Part shown: positions 34,915-44,373 of the stretch, one piece after another
Layout of the letters: the number at the start of each line of letters is the position of its first letter
Numbering within the stretch: position 1 is the stretch's first letter
Assembly (NCBI RefSeq): GCF_900091565.1
Contig: NZ_FMCV01000001.1
Location: 186,001-250,000, forward strand
Reading direction: 5' to 3'
From: Micromonospora marina
GTDB taxonomy: Bacteria > Actinomycetota > Actinomycetes > Mycobacteriales > Micromonosporaceae
DNA length: 64,000 nt
Notes under the pieces: generated by a model
Told to the model about the DNA's origin: nothing
Database searches by the model: none
The model's input: only the letters and a program-made list of their open reading frames with translations
Program-made: the position numbers and the translations under genes

Positions 34915-36735
34915 GTGCCCGCGTCCAGCGACGGCAACCCCGCGGCGCATACCGACGCCCGGTCCCAGCCGCTGCGCAACCTCTGGCGGCTGCGGCCCTA
35001 CCTGCGCCCGTACGCGATGGAGTTCGCCTGGCTGCTGATCGCGGCGCTGGCGGCCACCGCGGCCAGCCTGGCCGTTCCGCTGGTGGTGCAGCGGGTGGTC
35101 GACGGGCCGGTGGCCCGGCACGACGAGGCCGGGCTGGTCCGGCTCGGCGCCCTGGCACTGCTGCTCGGCGTGGCCGAGGCGGTCCTCATCTTCATCCGCC
35201 GCTGGACGCAGTCGTCGTCCTCGGTGGGCATGGAAGCCGCCATCCGCGCCGACATCTACGCCCACCTGCAACGGCTTCCGGCCGGCTTCCACGACCGCTG
35301 GCAGTCCGGCCAGTTGCTGTCCCGGATCACCAGCGACCTCTCGGTGATCCGGCGGTTCCTCTCCTTCGGGCTGCTGTTCCTGGTGCTCAACCTGGTCACC
35401 TACGCGGCGGTGGTGGCGCTGCTGATCCGGCTGCACCAGTGGCTGGGGCTGCTGGTCGCGGCGAGCGCCGTACCGCTGTTCCTGATCAGCCGCCGCTTCG
35501 CCCGCCACTACCACGCCGCGTCGCGCCGGATGCAGGATCAGCAGGGCGACGTCGCCACGCTGGTCGAGGAGACCGCGCTGGGGTTGCGCACCATGCGGGC
35601 GTACGGGCGGGGGCCGGAACTGGCGGCCCGGTTCACCGTCGGCGCGCGCCGGCTGCACGACACCGGGATCGGCAAGGCCCGGCTGCTGGCGCGTACCTCC
35701 GCGCTGTTCGACCTGGTGCCGAACCTGACACTCGGCGCGGTCCTGGTGGCCGGCGCCGCGGCGGTCGCCGACGGTGTGCTGTCCATCGGGGCGCTGGTCG
35801 CGTTCGTCAGTCTCCAGCTCATGCTGATCTGGCCGGTGCAGTCGCTGGGCTGGATCATCGCCAACGGCCAGGAGGCGGCGACCGCCGCCGACCGGATCCA
35901 GGAGGTCCTGGACACGCCGCCGACCATCGTGGACGCTCCGCACGCCCGGCCGCTCGCCCGGGGCGAGGTACGTGGCCGGCTCCGCTTCGAGGGGGTCGGC
36001 TTCCGCTACCCCGGCACGTCCGCGCCGGTGCTGAGCGACCTGAACCTGACCGTCGAGGCGGGCGAGACGATGGCGCTGGTCGGCGTCACCGGCTGCGGCA
36101 AGAGCACGCTGCTGTCGCTCGTCCCCCGGCTGCACGAGGTGACGCGCGGCCGGATCACGCTCGACGGGCACGACGTGCGTGACCTGCGGCTGGAGTCGTT
36201 GCGCCGGCTGGTCGCCGTGGCGTTCGAGGAACCGACGCTGTTCTCCATGTCGGTCTGGGAGAACCTCACCCTGGGGCGGCCGGACGCGGGCGAGGACGAG
36301 GTCCGGGCCGCGCTGGCGCTGGCCCAGGCGGAGTTCGCGTACGAGCTGCCCTGGGGGCTGGCCACCCGGGTGGGTGAGCAGGGGCTGTCGCTGTCCGGCG
36401 GGCAGCGGCAGCGCCTCGCGCTGGCGCGTGCGGTGCTCGGTCGGCCCGCGGTGCTGGTGCTCGACGACCCGCTCTCCGCGCTCGACGTGCACACCGAGGC
36501 GCTCGTCGAGGCGGCCCTGCGCCGGGTGCTGCGGGACACCGCCACCACGACCCTGCTGGTGGCGCACCGCCCCTCGACGGTGGCCCTGGCGGACCGGGTG
36601 GCGCTGCTGGACGACGGCCGGATCGTCGCCGTCGGCACCCACTCGGAGCTGCTGGCGCGGGTGCCCGCCTACCGGGCGGTGCTGTCCGCCGAGCCGGAGC
36701 GACGAAGCGACGGCGTCGGCCTGGTGCGGTCGTGA
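34915..36735 (+). CDS. ABC exporter half-transporter, subunit A (non-canonical Walker B)
   Basis: 606 residues: six-helix ABC transmembrane domain (about 30-320) and a nucleotide-binding domain. Walker A GVTGCGKST near 390, signature LSGGQRQR near 493 and Walker B VLVLDDPLSALD near 513. The residue after the Walker B aspartate is Asp, not the catalytic Glu, so the ATP site built on this subunit's Walker motifs would be slow or inactive. Coupled to subunit B by a GTGA overlap. Substrate unknown; such exporters move drugs, lipids or peptides. Confidence 0.92.
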   Translation: MPASSDGNPAAHTDARSQPLRNLWRLRPYLRPYAMEFAWLLIAALAATAASLAVPLVVQRVVDGPVARHDEAGLVRLGALALLLGVAEAVLIFIRRWTQSSSSVGMEAAIRADIYAHLQRLPAGFHDRWQSGQLLSRITSDLSVIRRFLSFGLLFLVLNLVTYAAVVALLIRLHQWLGLLVAASAVPLFLISRRFARHYHAASRRMQDQQGDVATLVEETALGLRTMRAYGRGPELAARFTVGARRLHDTGIGKARLLARTSALFDLVPNLTLGAVLVAGAAAVADGVLSIGALVAFVSLQLMLIWPVQSLGWIIANGQEAATAADRIQEVLDTPPTIVDAPHARPLARGEVRGRLRFEGVGFRYPGTSAPVLSDLNLTVEAGETMALVGVTGCGKSTLLSLVPRLHEVTRGRITLDGHDVRDLRLESLRRLVAVAFEEPTLFSMSVWENLTLGRPDAGEDEVRAALALAQAEFAYELPWGLATRVGEQGLSLSGGQRQRLALARAVLGRPAVLVLDDPLSALDVHTEALVEAALRRVLRDTATTTLLVAHRPSTVALADRVALLDDGRIVAVGTHSELLARVPAYRAVLSAEPERRSDGVGLVRS

Positions 36736-38708
36736 CCGGCCGCGCGCCGCGGGTACCCCGGCCCCGCGACGCGCCGAACGGCTCCGGCACGACCGGCGCG
36801 CGCGGCGGCAGCGGTGACCCGGCCCCACCGGGCGGCCACGCGACGACCGGCGCGCACGACGACGGCGGTGCGGACCTGTCCCACTGGCGGGGACGGGCCA
36901 CCGATCCGGACGCCGACCGCAGCCGGGCCGAGGACTCGTCCCCCGCGGCGGTGACCCGGCTGCGTACCCGCAGCCGGCTCCTGCTGCGGCGACTGCTGCG
37001 CCCGCACCGCCGGGCGCTCGGGCTGGCGGTGGCGTTGCTGCTGGCCCAGAACGCCGCCGCCATGTCCGGGCCGTACCTGGTCATGCTCGGCATCGACCGG
37101 GGCATCGGCCCGCTGCGGGGCGGCGACCCCGGCCCACTGATCGCCGTCGCCGTCGCGTTCGTGGTCGCCACCGCAGTCGAGTACGCGGCCCGGCGCGCGT
37201 TCCTCACCCTCGCCGCCCGGATCGGCCAGGCCGTCCTGCTGGACCTGCGCCGCCGGGTGTACGGGCACTTCCTCCGCCTCGACGTCGGGTTCCACGAGCG
37301 CTACACGTCCGGGCGGATGGTGTCCCGGCTGACCAGCGACCTGGAGTCGATCGCCGAGCTGGTCGACGGCGGCATCGACAAACTGGTGATGGCCGGGCTG
37401 TCAGTGCTGTCGGTGGCGGGCATCCTGCTCTGGCTGGATCTGCCACTGGCCGCGGTGACGCTGCTCGCGTTCCCGTTCCTGTTCGTGCTGTCCCGCTGGT
37501 TCGCCCGCGCCTCGGCCGGGGCGTACCGGCGCACCCGGGAGGCGGTGGCGCTGGTCATCGTGCACTTCGTCGAGTCGCTGCGCGGCATCCGGGCCGTGCA
37601 GGCGTACCGGCGCGAGGAGCGCAACGACCGCATCTTCGCCACCGTCAACGACGACTACCGGCGCTCCAGCCTGCGCGCGTTCCGGCTGATCGCGATCTAC
37701 TCACCGGGCATCCGGCTGATCGGCAACCTGACCACGGCGGTGGTGCTCGGGTACGGCGGCTGGCGGGTGCTGGGCGGCGGCGTGGAGGTGGGCGTGCTCG
37801 CCGCGTTCCTGCTCTACCTGCGCCGGTTCTTCGAGCCGATGGAGGAGCTGAGCCAGTTCTACAACTCGCTCCAGTCGGCGACCGCCGCGCTGGAGAAGCT
37901 GGCCGGGGTGCTGGACGAGCGGCCCGCGGTGGCCGAACCGGAGCGGCCGGTGCCGCTGCCGGCCGGGCCGTCGCGCGGGGCGGTCACCTTCCACGCTGTC
38001 GGCTTCGGCTACCGCCGCGGGACGCCGATCCTGTCCGGCCTGGACCTGACCGTGCCGCCCGGGCAGACCGTCGCGTTGATCGGGCCGACCGGGGCCGGAA
38101 AGTCCACAGTCGCGAAGCTGCTGGCCCGCTTCCACGACCCGGACGCGGGCGCGGTCCGTCTGGACGGAGTGGACCTGCGCGATCTCGCCGACGCCGAGCT
38201 GCGCCGGGCGGTGGTGCTGGTGACCCAGGAGACCCACCTGTTCAGCGGATCCGTGGCCGACAACATCAGGTTCGGCCGGCCCGACGCCGACGACGAGACG
38301 GTGGTCGCGGCCGCGCGGGCGATCGGCGCGCACGACTTCATCGCCGCGCTGCCCGACGGGTACGCCACCGACGTGCACCGCCGCGGCGGCCGGCTCTCCG
38401 CCGGGCAGCGGCAACTCGTCGCGTTCGCCCGGGCGTTCCTCGCCGACCCACGGGTGCTGATCCTGGACGAGGCGACCTCGTCGCTCGACGTGCCCACCGA
38501 ACGGCTGGTGCAGCGGGCGCTGCACAACGTGCTGCGCGACCGTACCGCGTTGGTGATCGCCCACCGGCTCTCCACAGTGGAGATCGCCGACCGGGTGCTG
38601 GTGCTCGACGACGGCCGGATCGTGGAGGACGGCCCGCCGGCCGAACTGATCGCCGCCGACGGCCGCTACGCCGCCCTGCACCGCCAGTGGCGCGACTCGC
38701 TGCTGTGA
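36732..38708 (+). CDS. ABC exporter half-transporter, subunit B (canonical)
   Basis: 658 residues. About 75 polar, low-complexity residues (Gly, Pro, Asp, Arg) precede the six-helix domain (about 90-380). Walker A GPTGAGKST near 453, signature LSAGQRQ near 558 and canonical Walker B VLILDEATSSLD near 577 with the catalytic Glu. It pairs with subunit A as a heterodimeric exporter of the TM287/288 or BmrCD kind. GTG at 36732 overlaps the upstream stop. Confidence 0.92.
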   Translation: MTGRAPRVPRPRDAPNGSGTTGARGGSGDPAPPGGHATTGAHDDGGADLSHWRGRATDPDADRSRAEDSSPAAVTRLRTRSRLLLRRLLRPHRRALGLAVALLLAQNAAAMSGPYLVMLGIDRGIGPLRGGDPGPLIAVAVAFVVATAVEYAARRAFLTLAARIGQAVLLDLRRRVYGHFLRLDVGFHERYTSGRMVSRLTSDLESIAELVDGGIDKLVMAGLSVLSVAGILLWLDLPLAAVTLLAFPFLFVLSRWFARASAGAYRRTREAVALVIVHFVESLRGIRAVQAYRREERNDRIFATVNDDYRRSSLRAFRLIAIYSPGIRLIGNLTTAVVLGYGGWRVLGGGVEVGVLAAFLLYLRRFFEPMEELSQFYNSLQSATAALEKLAGVLDERPAVAEPERPVPLPAGPSRGAVTFHAVGFGYRRGTPILSGLDLTVPPGQTVALIGPTGAGKSTVAKLLARFHDPDAGAVRLDGVDLRDLADAELRRAVVLVTQETHLFSGSVADNIRFGRPDADDETVVAAARAIGAHDFIAALPDGYATDVHRRGGRLSAGQRQLVAFARAFLADPRVLILDEATSSLDVPTERLVQRALHNVLRDRTALVIAHRLSTVEIADRVLVLDDGRIVEDGPPAELIAADGRYAALHRQWRDSLL

Positions 38709-38764
38709 CTCTCCCTCCCTGCGCGGCGGTGGGGAAAGTCGTGGAGTGGGGCGGGCGGGCTGCC

Positions 38765-38770
38765 TACCAT
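38765..38770 (+). promoter_or_regulatory. Putative -10 box of leaderless promoter (valS)
   Basis: TACCAT, six bases before the ATG at 38777, within the 68-base gap after the exporter. Confidence 0.45.
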
Positions 38771-38776
38771 CGGCTG

Positions 38777-41341
38777 ATGACCGACACGACGAGGAGCGTC
38801 CGCGGCGGCGTCCCCGAGCGTCCGAGCCTGGACGGCCTCGAGGAGACCTGGGCCCGCCGCTGGCAGTCCGACGGCACGTACGCGTTCGACCGGACGAAGG
38901 AGCGGTCGGACGTGTACGCGATCGACACTCCCCCGCCGACCGTGTCGGGCGAGCTGCACATGGGGCACGTCTTCTCGTACACGCACACCGACACGGTGGC
39001 CCGGTTCCAGCGGATGCGCGGGCGCACCGTGTTCTACCCGATGGGCTGGGACGACAACGGGCTGCCCACCGAACGCCGGGTGCAGAACGTATACGGCGTG
39101 CGTCCCGACCCGGCGCTGCCGTACGACAGCGACTGGCGCCCGCCGGCCGCGCCGGTGAACGACGCGGCCCGGAAGAACCCGACACCGATCTCCCGGCGCA
39201 ACTTCATCGAGCTGTGCGAACTGCTCACCGTCGAGGACGAGAAGGCGTTCGAGGCGCTGTGGCGGCGGCTCGGGCTGTCGGTGGACTGGTCGCTGACGTA
39301 CACCACGATCGGGTCGGCGGCCCGCGCGGCCAGCCAACGCGCCTTCCTGCGCAACCTGGCGCGGGGCGAGGCGTACCAGGCCGAGGCGCCGACGCTGTGG
39401 GACGTCGGGTACGGGACCGCCGTCGCGCAGGCGGAGCTGGAGGACCGGGAGCGGCCCGGCGCGTACCACCGGCTGCGGTTCACCGGTCCGGACGGCCGCG
39501 AGGTGCTGATCGACACCACCCGCCCGGAACTGCTGCCGGCCTGCGTGGCGCTCGTCTGCCACCCCGACGACGAGCGGTACGCGGACCTGGTCGGCGCGGC
39601 TGCGCGTACCCCGGTGTTCGGGGTCGAGGTGCCGGTGCGCGCGCACCCGCTGGCGGACCCGGCCAAGGGCACGGGCATCGCGATGGTCTGCACGTTCGGT
39701 GACCTGGCCGACGTGACCTGGTGGCGTGAGCTGCGGCTGGACACCCGCGTGGTGATCGGCCGGGACGGCCGCCTGCTGCCGGAACCGCCGGCCGGCGTGC
39801 CGGCGGAGCCCTACGCGGTGCTGGCCGGGCAGACCGTCAACGGCGCCCGGCGGACGCTCGTGGAACTGCTGGCCGACGCGGGCGACCTGGTCGGCGAGCC
39901 GCGGCCGATCACCCACCCGGTGAAGTTCTACGAGCGCGGCGACCGGCCGCTGGAGATCGTCTCGACCCGGCAGTGGTATCTGCGCAACGGCGGACGGGAC
40001 GCCGGCCTGCGCGAGGAACTGCTGGCCCGGGGGCGGGAGCTACGCTGGGTGCCGGAGCACATGCGGCACCGGTACGAGCACTGGGTGGGTGGCCTCACCG
40101 GCGACTGGCTGGTCAGCCGGCAGCGGTTCTTCGGCGTGCCGGTGCCGGTGTGGTACCGGCTCGACGACGCTGGCGAGCCGGACTGGTCCCACCCTCTCAC
40201 ACCGGACGAGGCGATGCTCCCGATCGATCCGACGAGCGAGCCGCCGCCCGGATACGAGGAGTCGCAGCGCGGCGAGCCGGGTGGTTTCACCGGCGACCCG
40301 GACGTGCTGGACACCTGGGCCACCTCGTCGCTGACGCCGCAGATCGTCGGCGGCTGGGAGACCGACCCGGACCTGTTCGCCCGGGTCTTCCCGATGGACC
40401 TGCGCCCGCAGGGGCACGACATCATCCGGACCTGGCTGTTCGCCACGGTGGCCCGGTCCCACCTGGAGCACGGCGCGCTGCCGTGGCACACGGCGGTGCT
40501 GTCCGGCTGGATCCTCGACCCGGACCGCAAGAAGATGTCGAAGTCCAAGGGCAACGTGGTCACGCCGATGGCGCTGCTGGAGAGCAACGGGTCCGACGCG
40601 GTCCGCTACTGGGCCGCCAACGGCAAGCCGGGCATGGACCTCGCCTTCGACCCGGCCCAGGTCAAGGTGGGCCGCCGGCTGGCCACCAAGCTGCTCAACG
40701 CGTCGCGGTTCGCGCTCGGGCTGGGTGCCGCCGACGCGCTGCGGGCCGCGGCGACCCAACCGCTGGACACCGCGATGCTCGCCGAACTGTCCGGCGTGGT
40801 CGCGACCGCGACCACCGCCTTCGACGCGTACGACCACACGGCCGCACTGATGGCCAGCGAGGCGTTCTTCTGGCGGTTCTGCGACGACTACATCGAGTTG
40901 GTGAAGGAGCGCGCCTACGGCTCCGGGGCGGCGGCCGACTCGGCCCGGGCGGCGCTGGCGACCGCGCTGTCGGTGCAGTTGCGCCTGTTCGCGCCGGTGC
41001 TGCCGTTCGTCACCGAGGAGGTCTGGTCGTGGTGGCGGTACGGCTCGGTGCACCGCTCCCCCTGGCCCACCACGTACGAGGTGGGCCGCGCGATGGCGGC
41101 GCCGGGCGACCCGGAACTGCTGCGGTTGGCGACGGACGCGCTGGGTCAGGTGCGCCGCGCAAAATCGGAGCGGAAGCTTTCGATGAAGGCGGACGTGCCG
41201 CTGGCCGAGGCGCTCGGACCGGCGGCGGTGCTCGACCGGCTGGGCGACGTCGCCGACGACCTGCGGTCGGCGGGCCGGATCGCGAAGCTGGACCTGCTGC
41301 CCGACCGCACCACCGAACTGGTCATCGCCTGCGCGTTCTGA
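38777..41341 (+). CDS. valS: Valine--tRNA ligase, archaeal/rickettsial-like type
   Basis: 854 residues, class I. HMGH in PPPTVSGELHMGHVFSYTH near residues 52-70 and KMSKS in DRKKMSKSKGN near 589-599. The editing domain contains GTGIAMVCTFGD then DVTWW, the form seen in archaeal and rickettsial ValRS rather than the GTGAVKxTPAHD of ordinary bacterial enzymes. The protein ends soon after the anticodon-binding domain and lacks the long C-terminal coiled coil of E. coli ValRS. It attaches valine to tRNA-Val. It may be the only ValRS or a second copy. The longer frame from 38687 starts before the promoter box. Confidence 0.93.
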   Translation: MTDTTRSVRGGVPERPSLDGLEETWARRWQSDGTYAFDRTKERSDVYAIDTPPPTVSGELHMGHVFSYTHTDTVARFQRMRGRTVFYPMGWDDNGLPTERRVQNVYGVRPDPALPYDSDWRPPAAPVNDAARKNPTPISRRNFIELCELLTVEDEKAFEALWRRLGLSVDWSLTYTTIGSAARAASQRAFLRNLARGEAYQAEAPTLWDVGYGTAVAQAELEDRERPGAYHRLRFTGPDGREVLIDTTRPELLPACVALVCHPDDERYADLVGAAARTPVFGVEVPVRAHPLADPAKGTGIAMVCTFGDLADVTWWRELRLDTRVVIGRDGRLLPEPPAGVPAEPYAVLAGQTVNGARRTLVELLADAGDLVGEPRPITHPVKFYERGDRPLEIVSTRQWYLRNGGRDAGLREELLARGRELRWVPEHMRHRYEHWVGGLTGDWLVSRQRFFGVPVPVWYRLDDAGEPDWSHPLTPDEAMLPIDPTSEPPPGYEESQRGEPGGFTGDPDVLDTWATSSLTPQIVGGWETDPDLFARVFPMDLRPQGHDIIRTWLFATVARSHLEHGALPWHTAVLSGWILDPDRKKMSKSKGNVVTPMALLESNGSDAVRYWAANGKPGMDLAFDPAQVKVGRRLATKLLNASRFALGLGAADALRAAATQPLDTAMLAELSGVVATATTAFDAYDHTAALMASEAFFWRFCDDYIELVKERAYGSGAAADSARAALATALSVQLRLFAPVLPFVTEEVWSWWRYGSVHRSPWPTTYEVGRAMAAPGDPELLRLATDALGQVRRAKSERKLSMKADVPLAEALGPAAVLDRLGDVADDLRSAGRIAKLDLLPDRTTELVIACAF

Positions 41342-41356
41342 CCGCCGCCCCGGTGT

Positions 41357-41410
41357 AAGGAAGGGCCCCTTCTTAACGCCTGGCGTTGTAGAAGGGGCCC
41401 TTGTTAACGC
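41357..41410. repeat. GGGCCCC palindromic repeat, copy B
   Basis: Begins AAGGAAGGGCCCCTTCTTAA and closes with an inverted partner containing GAAGGGGCCCTTGTTAACGC. Arms around the GGCGTT centre pair imperfectly. It is related to copies at 10724, 49139 and 49423 and lies between the convergent valS and a small gene. Confidence 0.8.
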
Positions 41411-41411
41411 C

Positions 41412-41440
41412 CCGAAGGGCCGGCCGGGCCGGCCCTTCGG
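41412..41440. terminator. Bidirectional terminator hairpin
   Basis: CCGAAGGGCCGGC and its exact complement form a 13-bp stem with a 3-base loop, directly after repeat copy B and ten bases from the small gene's stop. Confidence 0.6.
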
Positions 41441-41449
41441 ATACGTGCC

Positions 41450-41791
41450 TCAGTCGGCCGCGCACGCCGCCTTGAGCTTGTCCCGGGCGGCGGTGAGATC
41501 CGCCTTGTCCGGCGCCCTGGCCCAACTGTCGGCGAGGTCGGTCATGGCGGCGGCGACCCCCTTCACCGCGCCGTTCACCTCGTCGCTGCCGGTGAAGGCG
41601 TGCGTGTAGAGCGTGGCCGCGCCGGCCGTGTACTGGGCGCTGACTGCCGAGTGGCCGGCCGGCGGGCCGATCTTCTCCGCCTCGGCCACCTCCTTGAGGG
41701 CAGCCGAGATGTCCGTCTCTGCCGTCGCGCAGGTCTTCCTGGTGGTCTCGTCGAGGCCCGCCGGCGCCGGGGTCACCGGCGGCACGGACAT
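41450..41791 (-). CDS. Hypothetical small protein, possibly exported
   Basis: 113 residues: an Ala/Pro/Val-rich N-terminal 15 residues, then a helical-looking domain with two cysteines (RKTCATAETDISAALKEVAEAEK and DKLKAACAAD). No signal peptide is present from this ATG, and no good Shine-Dalgarno sequence precedes it, although the reading frame is open for another dozen codons without a start. It is last in line behind the ABC-2 operon, 37 bases after the final permease. Existence is moderately supported; function unknown. Confidence 0.5.
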   Translation of the reverse strand: MSVPPVTPAPAGLDETTRKTCATAETDISAALKEVAEAEKIGPPAGHSAVSAQYTAGAATLYTHAFTGSDEVNGAVKGVAAAMTDLADSWARAPDKADLTAARDKLKAACAAD

Positions 41792-41828
41792 GGCGGCGGG
41801 GGCGGAGGGCGCCGCCGCGCCGGCGGGT

Positions 41829-42542
41829 TCAGCTCGTCTCGCCGGCCACGCTGAACGAGCGCAGGCGGTCGATCGCCAGCACCGTGAACCCGACCGCCAC
41901 CAGAGCGGTGAGCACCGCCGCGACCGGCACCGAGACGGTGGTGCCGAGCAGCGGCGTCGGCGCCATCCGGTCGGCCAGGGCGATCACCCACTGCTGGATC
42001 GACAGCACCCGGGTGCCGCTGACGAACCGGCCCAGCAGCCCCTCCCAGATCAGCACGTAGACCAGGCCGAGCAGCACCGGCCGCCGGGTCACCAGGCTCA
42101 GCGCCAGGAACAGCGCCGAGTACGCCAGCGCGCCCGCCGCCGAGGCGGCGACCAGCGCCAGTCCGAGACGTACCGAATCGGCGAGCACGCCCGCGACGTA
42201 GATCGGGACGCCGACGGTGACCGCTGTGACGCCGGCCGCGACCGCCAGCTTCGGCAGCACGATCTGCCAGCGCGGCAGCGGCTTGGTGAGGATGTGCACG
42301 ACGGTGCCGTCGTCGATCTCCGCGCCGAGCACGCCGGTGCCCACGATCAGCGCCACCACCGGCAGCACCACCGCGAGACCGAGGCCGACGAGCACCGGCG
42401 GGCCCCACTGTCCCGGGTCGACGCCGAGCGACCGGCAGAGTACCGCCAGGCCGATCAGGACCAGCGGCAACGGCAGCAGCATAAGGAACCGGCTCCGGCC
42501 GAACAGGCCGCGCGCGGTGATCCAGGTGACTGTCGACATCAT
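41829..42542 (-). CDS. ABC-2 type transporter permease, second of two
   Basis: 237 residues with six hydrophobic segments (about 15-40, 52-72, 92-112, 125-150, 158-178, 205-228). The layout, with a cytoplasmic loop after helix two (GAEIDDGTVVHILTKPLPRWQIVLPKL), matches ABC-2 permeases. Start overlaps the stop of the ATPase gene before it (ATGA). It should form the channel together with the ATPase at 42539-43498. Confidence 0.85.
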   Translation of the reverse strand: MMSTVTWITARGLFGRSRFLMLLPLPLVLIGLAVLCRSLGVDPGQWGPPVLVGLGLAVVLPVVALIVGTGVLGAEIDDGTVVHILTKPLPRWQIVLPKLAVAAGVTAVTVGVPIYVAGVLADSVRLGLALVAASAAGALAYSALFLALSLVTRRPVLLGLVYVLIWEGLLGRFVSGTRVLSIQQWVIALADRMAPTPLLGTTVSVPVAAVLTALVAVGFTVLAIDRLRSFSVAGETS

Positions 42543-43498
42543 GCCTCCACCAGATACGAGAAGACGCTCTCCAGCGACTCGTCCTCCGGCAGGAGCTGCC
42601 GGACCCGGATGCCGTGCCGGAGCGCGATCCGGGGCAGCGCCCGGGTGAACGCGCCGTAGTCGCCGGCCTTGACCGTCAGGCCGGTTCGGTCCAGCTCGAC
42701 GCCGGAGACCGACGCCTCGGCCATCAGCGCCACCGCCAGCGCCCGGTCGTCGGTGGAGCGGACCCCGAACACGTGCGGCCGGTTGGTCATCAGGCGGCGG
42801 ATGGTCCGGTAGTCGCCGGACGCGGCGAGCCGGCCGGCCACCATCACCTGGACCGTGCCGGAGACCTGCTCGACCTCCTCCAGGATGTGCGAGCTGAACA
42901 GGATGGTCCGCCCCGCGTCGCCGAGCCGGTGCAGCAGCGCCATCATGTGCAGCCGCTGGCGCGGGTCCATCCCGTTGAACGGCTCGTCGAGCAGCAGCAC
43001 CTGCGGGTCGTGCACGAGCGCGGCGGCGACCCGGGTGCGCTGCCGCATGCCCTTGGAGTAGGTGCCGATCCGGCGGGTCTGGGCGTCCTCCATCTCGACC
43101 AGCTCGATCGCCCGCCGGGTGGCGGCCTCCGGGTCGGGCAGCCGGTGCAGCTTGGCGCTGGCGAGCACGAACTCGTACGCGCTGAGGAACGTGTGCACCG
43201 CCTCGCGCTCGCTGACCAGGCCGAGCCGCCGGTAGACGGCGGGGTTGCGCCAGGTCGGCTCCCCGTCCAGCGCCACTGTGCCGCGCGACGGGGACAGGAA
43301 GCCCGCCATCATGTGCAGCAGCGTGGTCTTCCCGGCGCCGTTGGGACCGAGCAGGCCGGTCACGCCGGGGCCGAGCCGCATGGTGACGTCGTTGACCGCC
43401 ACCACGTTGCCGTACCAGCGGGAGACGCCCGCCAGGTCGAGCGTGCTCGTCGCGGCGGCGGGCGGGCCGGCCGTCGCCTGGGTGCTGATCGCCGTCAT
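42539..43498 (-). CDS. ABC transporter ATP-binding protein, second of two
   Basis: 319 residues. Walker A GPNGAGKTT near 54, signature-like YSKGMRQR near 148 and Walker B VLLLDEPFNGMD near 168 show an ABC-2 export ATPase (CcmA-like). The C-terminal 90 residues form a regulatory-type extension. Overlaps of four bases on both sides (ATGA) tie it into the operon. The longer frame to 44221 lies over the permease gene. Possible cargo is a drug, lipid or copper-related substrate; nothing decides it. Confidence 0.9.
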   Translation of the reverse strand: MTAISTQATAGPPAAATSTLDLAGVSRWYGNVVAVNDVTMRLGPGVTGLLGPNGAGKTTLLHMMAGFLSPSRGTVALDGEPTWRNPAVYRRLGLVSEREAVHTFLSAYEFVLASAKLHRLPDPEAATRRAIELVEMEDAQTRRIGTYSKGMRQRTRVAAALVHDPQVLLLDEPFNGMDPRQRLHMMALLHRLGDAGRTILFSSHILEEVEQVSGTVQVMVAGRLAASGDYRTIRRLMTNRPHVFGVRSTDDRALAVALMAEASVSGVELDRTGLTVKAGDYGAFTRALPRIALRHGIRVRQLLPEDESLESVFSYLVEA

Positions 43499-44373
43499 CG
43501 GGCGGCCACCTTCCGGTATCGCAGGAGCAGCAGGGCGACGCAGCCGGCGACCAGCAGAACGGCGGCCACGGCGTAGACCGGCCCGAAGTCGCCGATCGGC
43601 ATGCCGCCCCGTCCCTGGGTCAGCCGGTCGCCGAGCGCCCAGTTGCCGACGCCCCCGACGAGCGTCGGCGGGGAGGCCACGAAGGCCAGCTGGTTGATCG
43701 TCTGCGAGGGCAGGATGGACAGCACGCCGACCACCGGGGTGGTCATCAGGAAGACGGCCACGATGCCGCCGGCGGCGAACGCGCGCTTGCCGGTGAGCGA
43801 GGCGACGAGCAGGGCGATCGAGGCGAACACCACCGCCCAGAGCCCGGCGTAGAGCAGCCCGGGCAGCAGGTCGAGCAGCTCGTCCCACACCCCGCGTACG
43901 CCCCGGTTCGTGGTGAACGCGGCACCGAGGAACATCACCAGCTGCGGACCGCCGAGCAGCAGCCACAGCGCGGTGACGAGCGCCAGCAGCTTGGACAGCG
44001 CGTAGTCGCCGCGCGGCAGCGGGCGGGAGAAGTACAGCGGCAGCACGCCGCTGCGCAGGTCGCGGGAAACCAGCTCGGGCGCGGCCACCGCGGCGAAGAA
44101 GATGACCAGCCAGCTCATCGCGTCGGCGAACTGGGCGTACGTCATCACCACCTCGCCGATCTGGCTGCGCACCGCGGTCACCCCGGCGGCCACCACAGTC
44201 ACCACGGAGACGACCAGCCACGGGAAGATCTTGGCCTTGGCGCTGCGGCCCAGCCCGAAGACGGTACGCACGCCGTGCAGGTAGAGCGCGCCGAAGACCT
44301 GCCGACGGCCGAGCCGCGGACCGGTGTAACGCTGATAGCCGATGTCGTGGATGACCCCGGTCGCGTCAGACAT
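43495..44373 (-). CDS. ABC-2 type transporter permease, first of two
   Basis: 292 residues. A short N-terminal part (IHDIGYQRYTGPRLGRRQVF) is followed by six membrane helices beginning near residue 48, with the cytoplasmic loop SRDLRSGVLPLYFSRPLPRGDYALSKL typical of ABC-2 permeases. It overlaps the upstream ATPase gene by eight bases and the downstream one by four. Confidence 0.87.
   Translation of the reverse strand: MSDATGVIHDIGYQRYTGPRLGRRQVFGALYLHGVRTVFGLGRSAKAKIFPWLVVSVVTVVAAGVTAVRSQIGEVVMTYAQFADAMSWLVIFFAAVAAPELVSRDLRSGVLPLYFSRPLPRGDYALSKLLALVTALWLLLGGPQLVMFLGAAFTTNRGVRGVWDELLDLLPGLLYAGLWAVVFASIALLVASLTGKRAFAAGGIVAVFLMTTPVVGVLSILPSQTINQLAFVASPPTLVGGVGNWALGDRLTQGRGGMPIGDFGPVYAVAAVLLVAGCVALLLLRYRKVAAR

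Noticed and set aside
34870..36828. A 652-codon open frame on the minus strand
   Set aside because: Lies antisense to the ABC exporter subunit, whose motifs are all in the plus frame; composition is that of a high-GC shadow.
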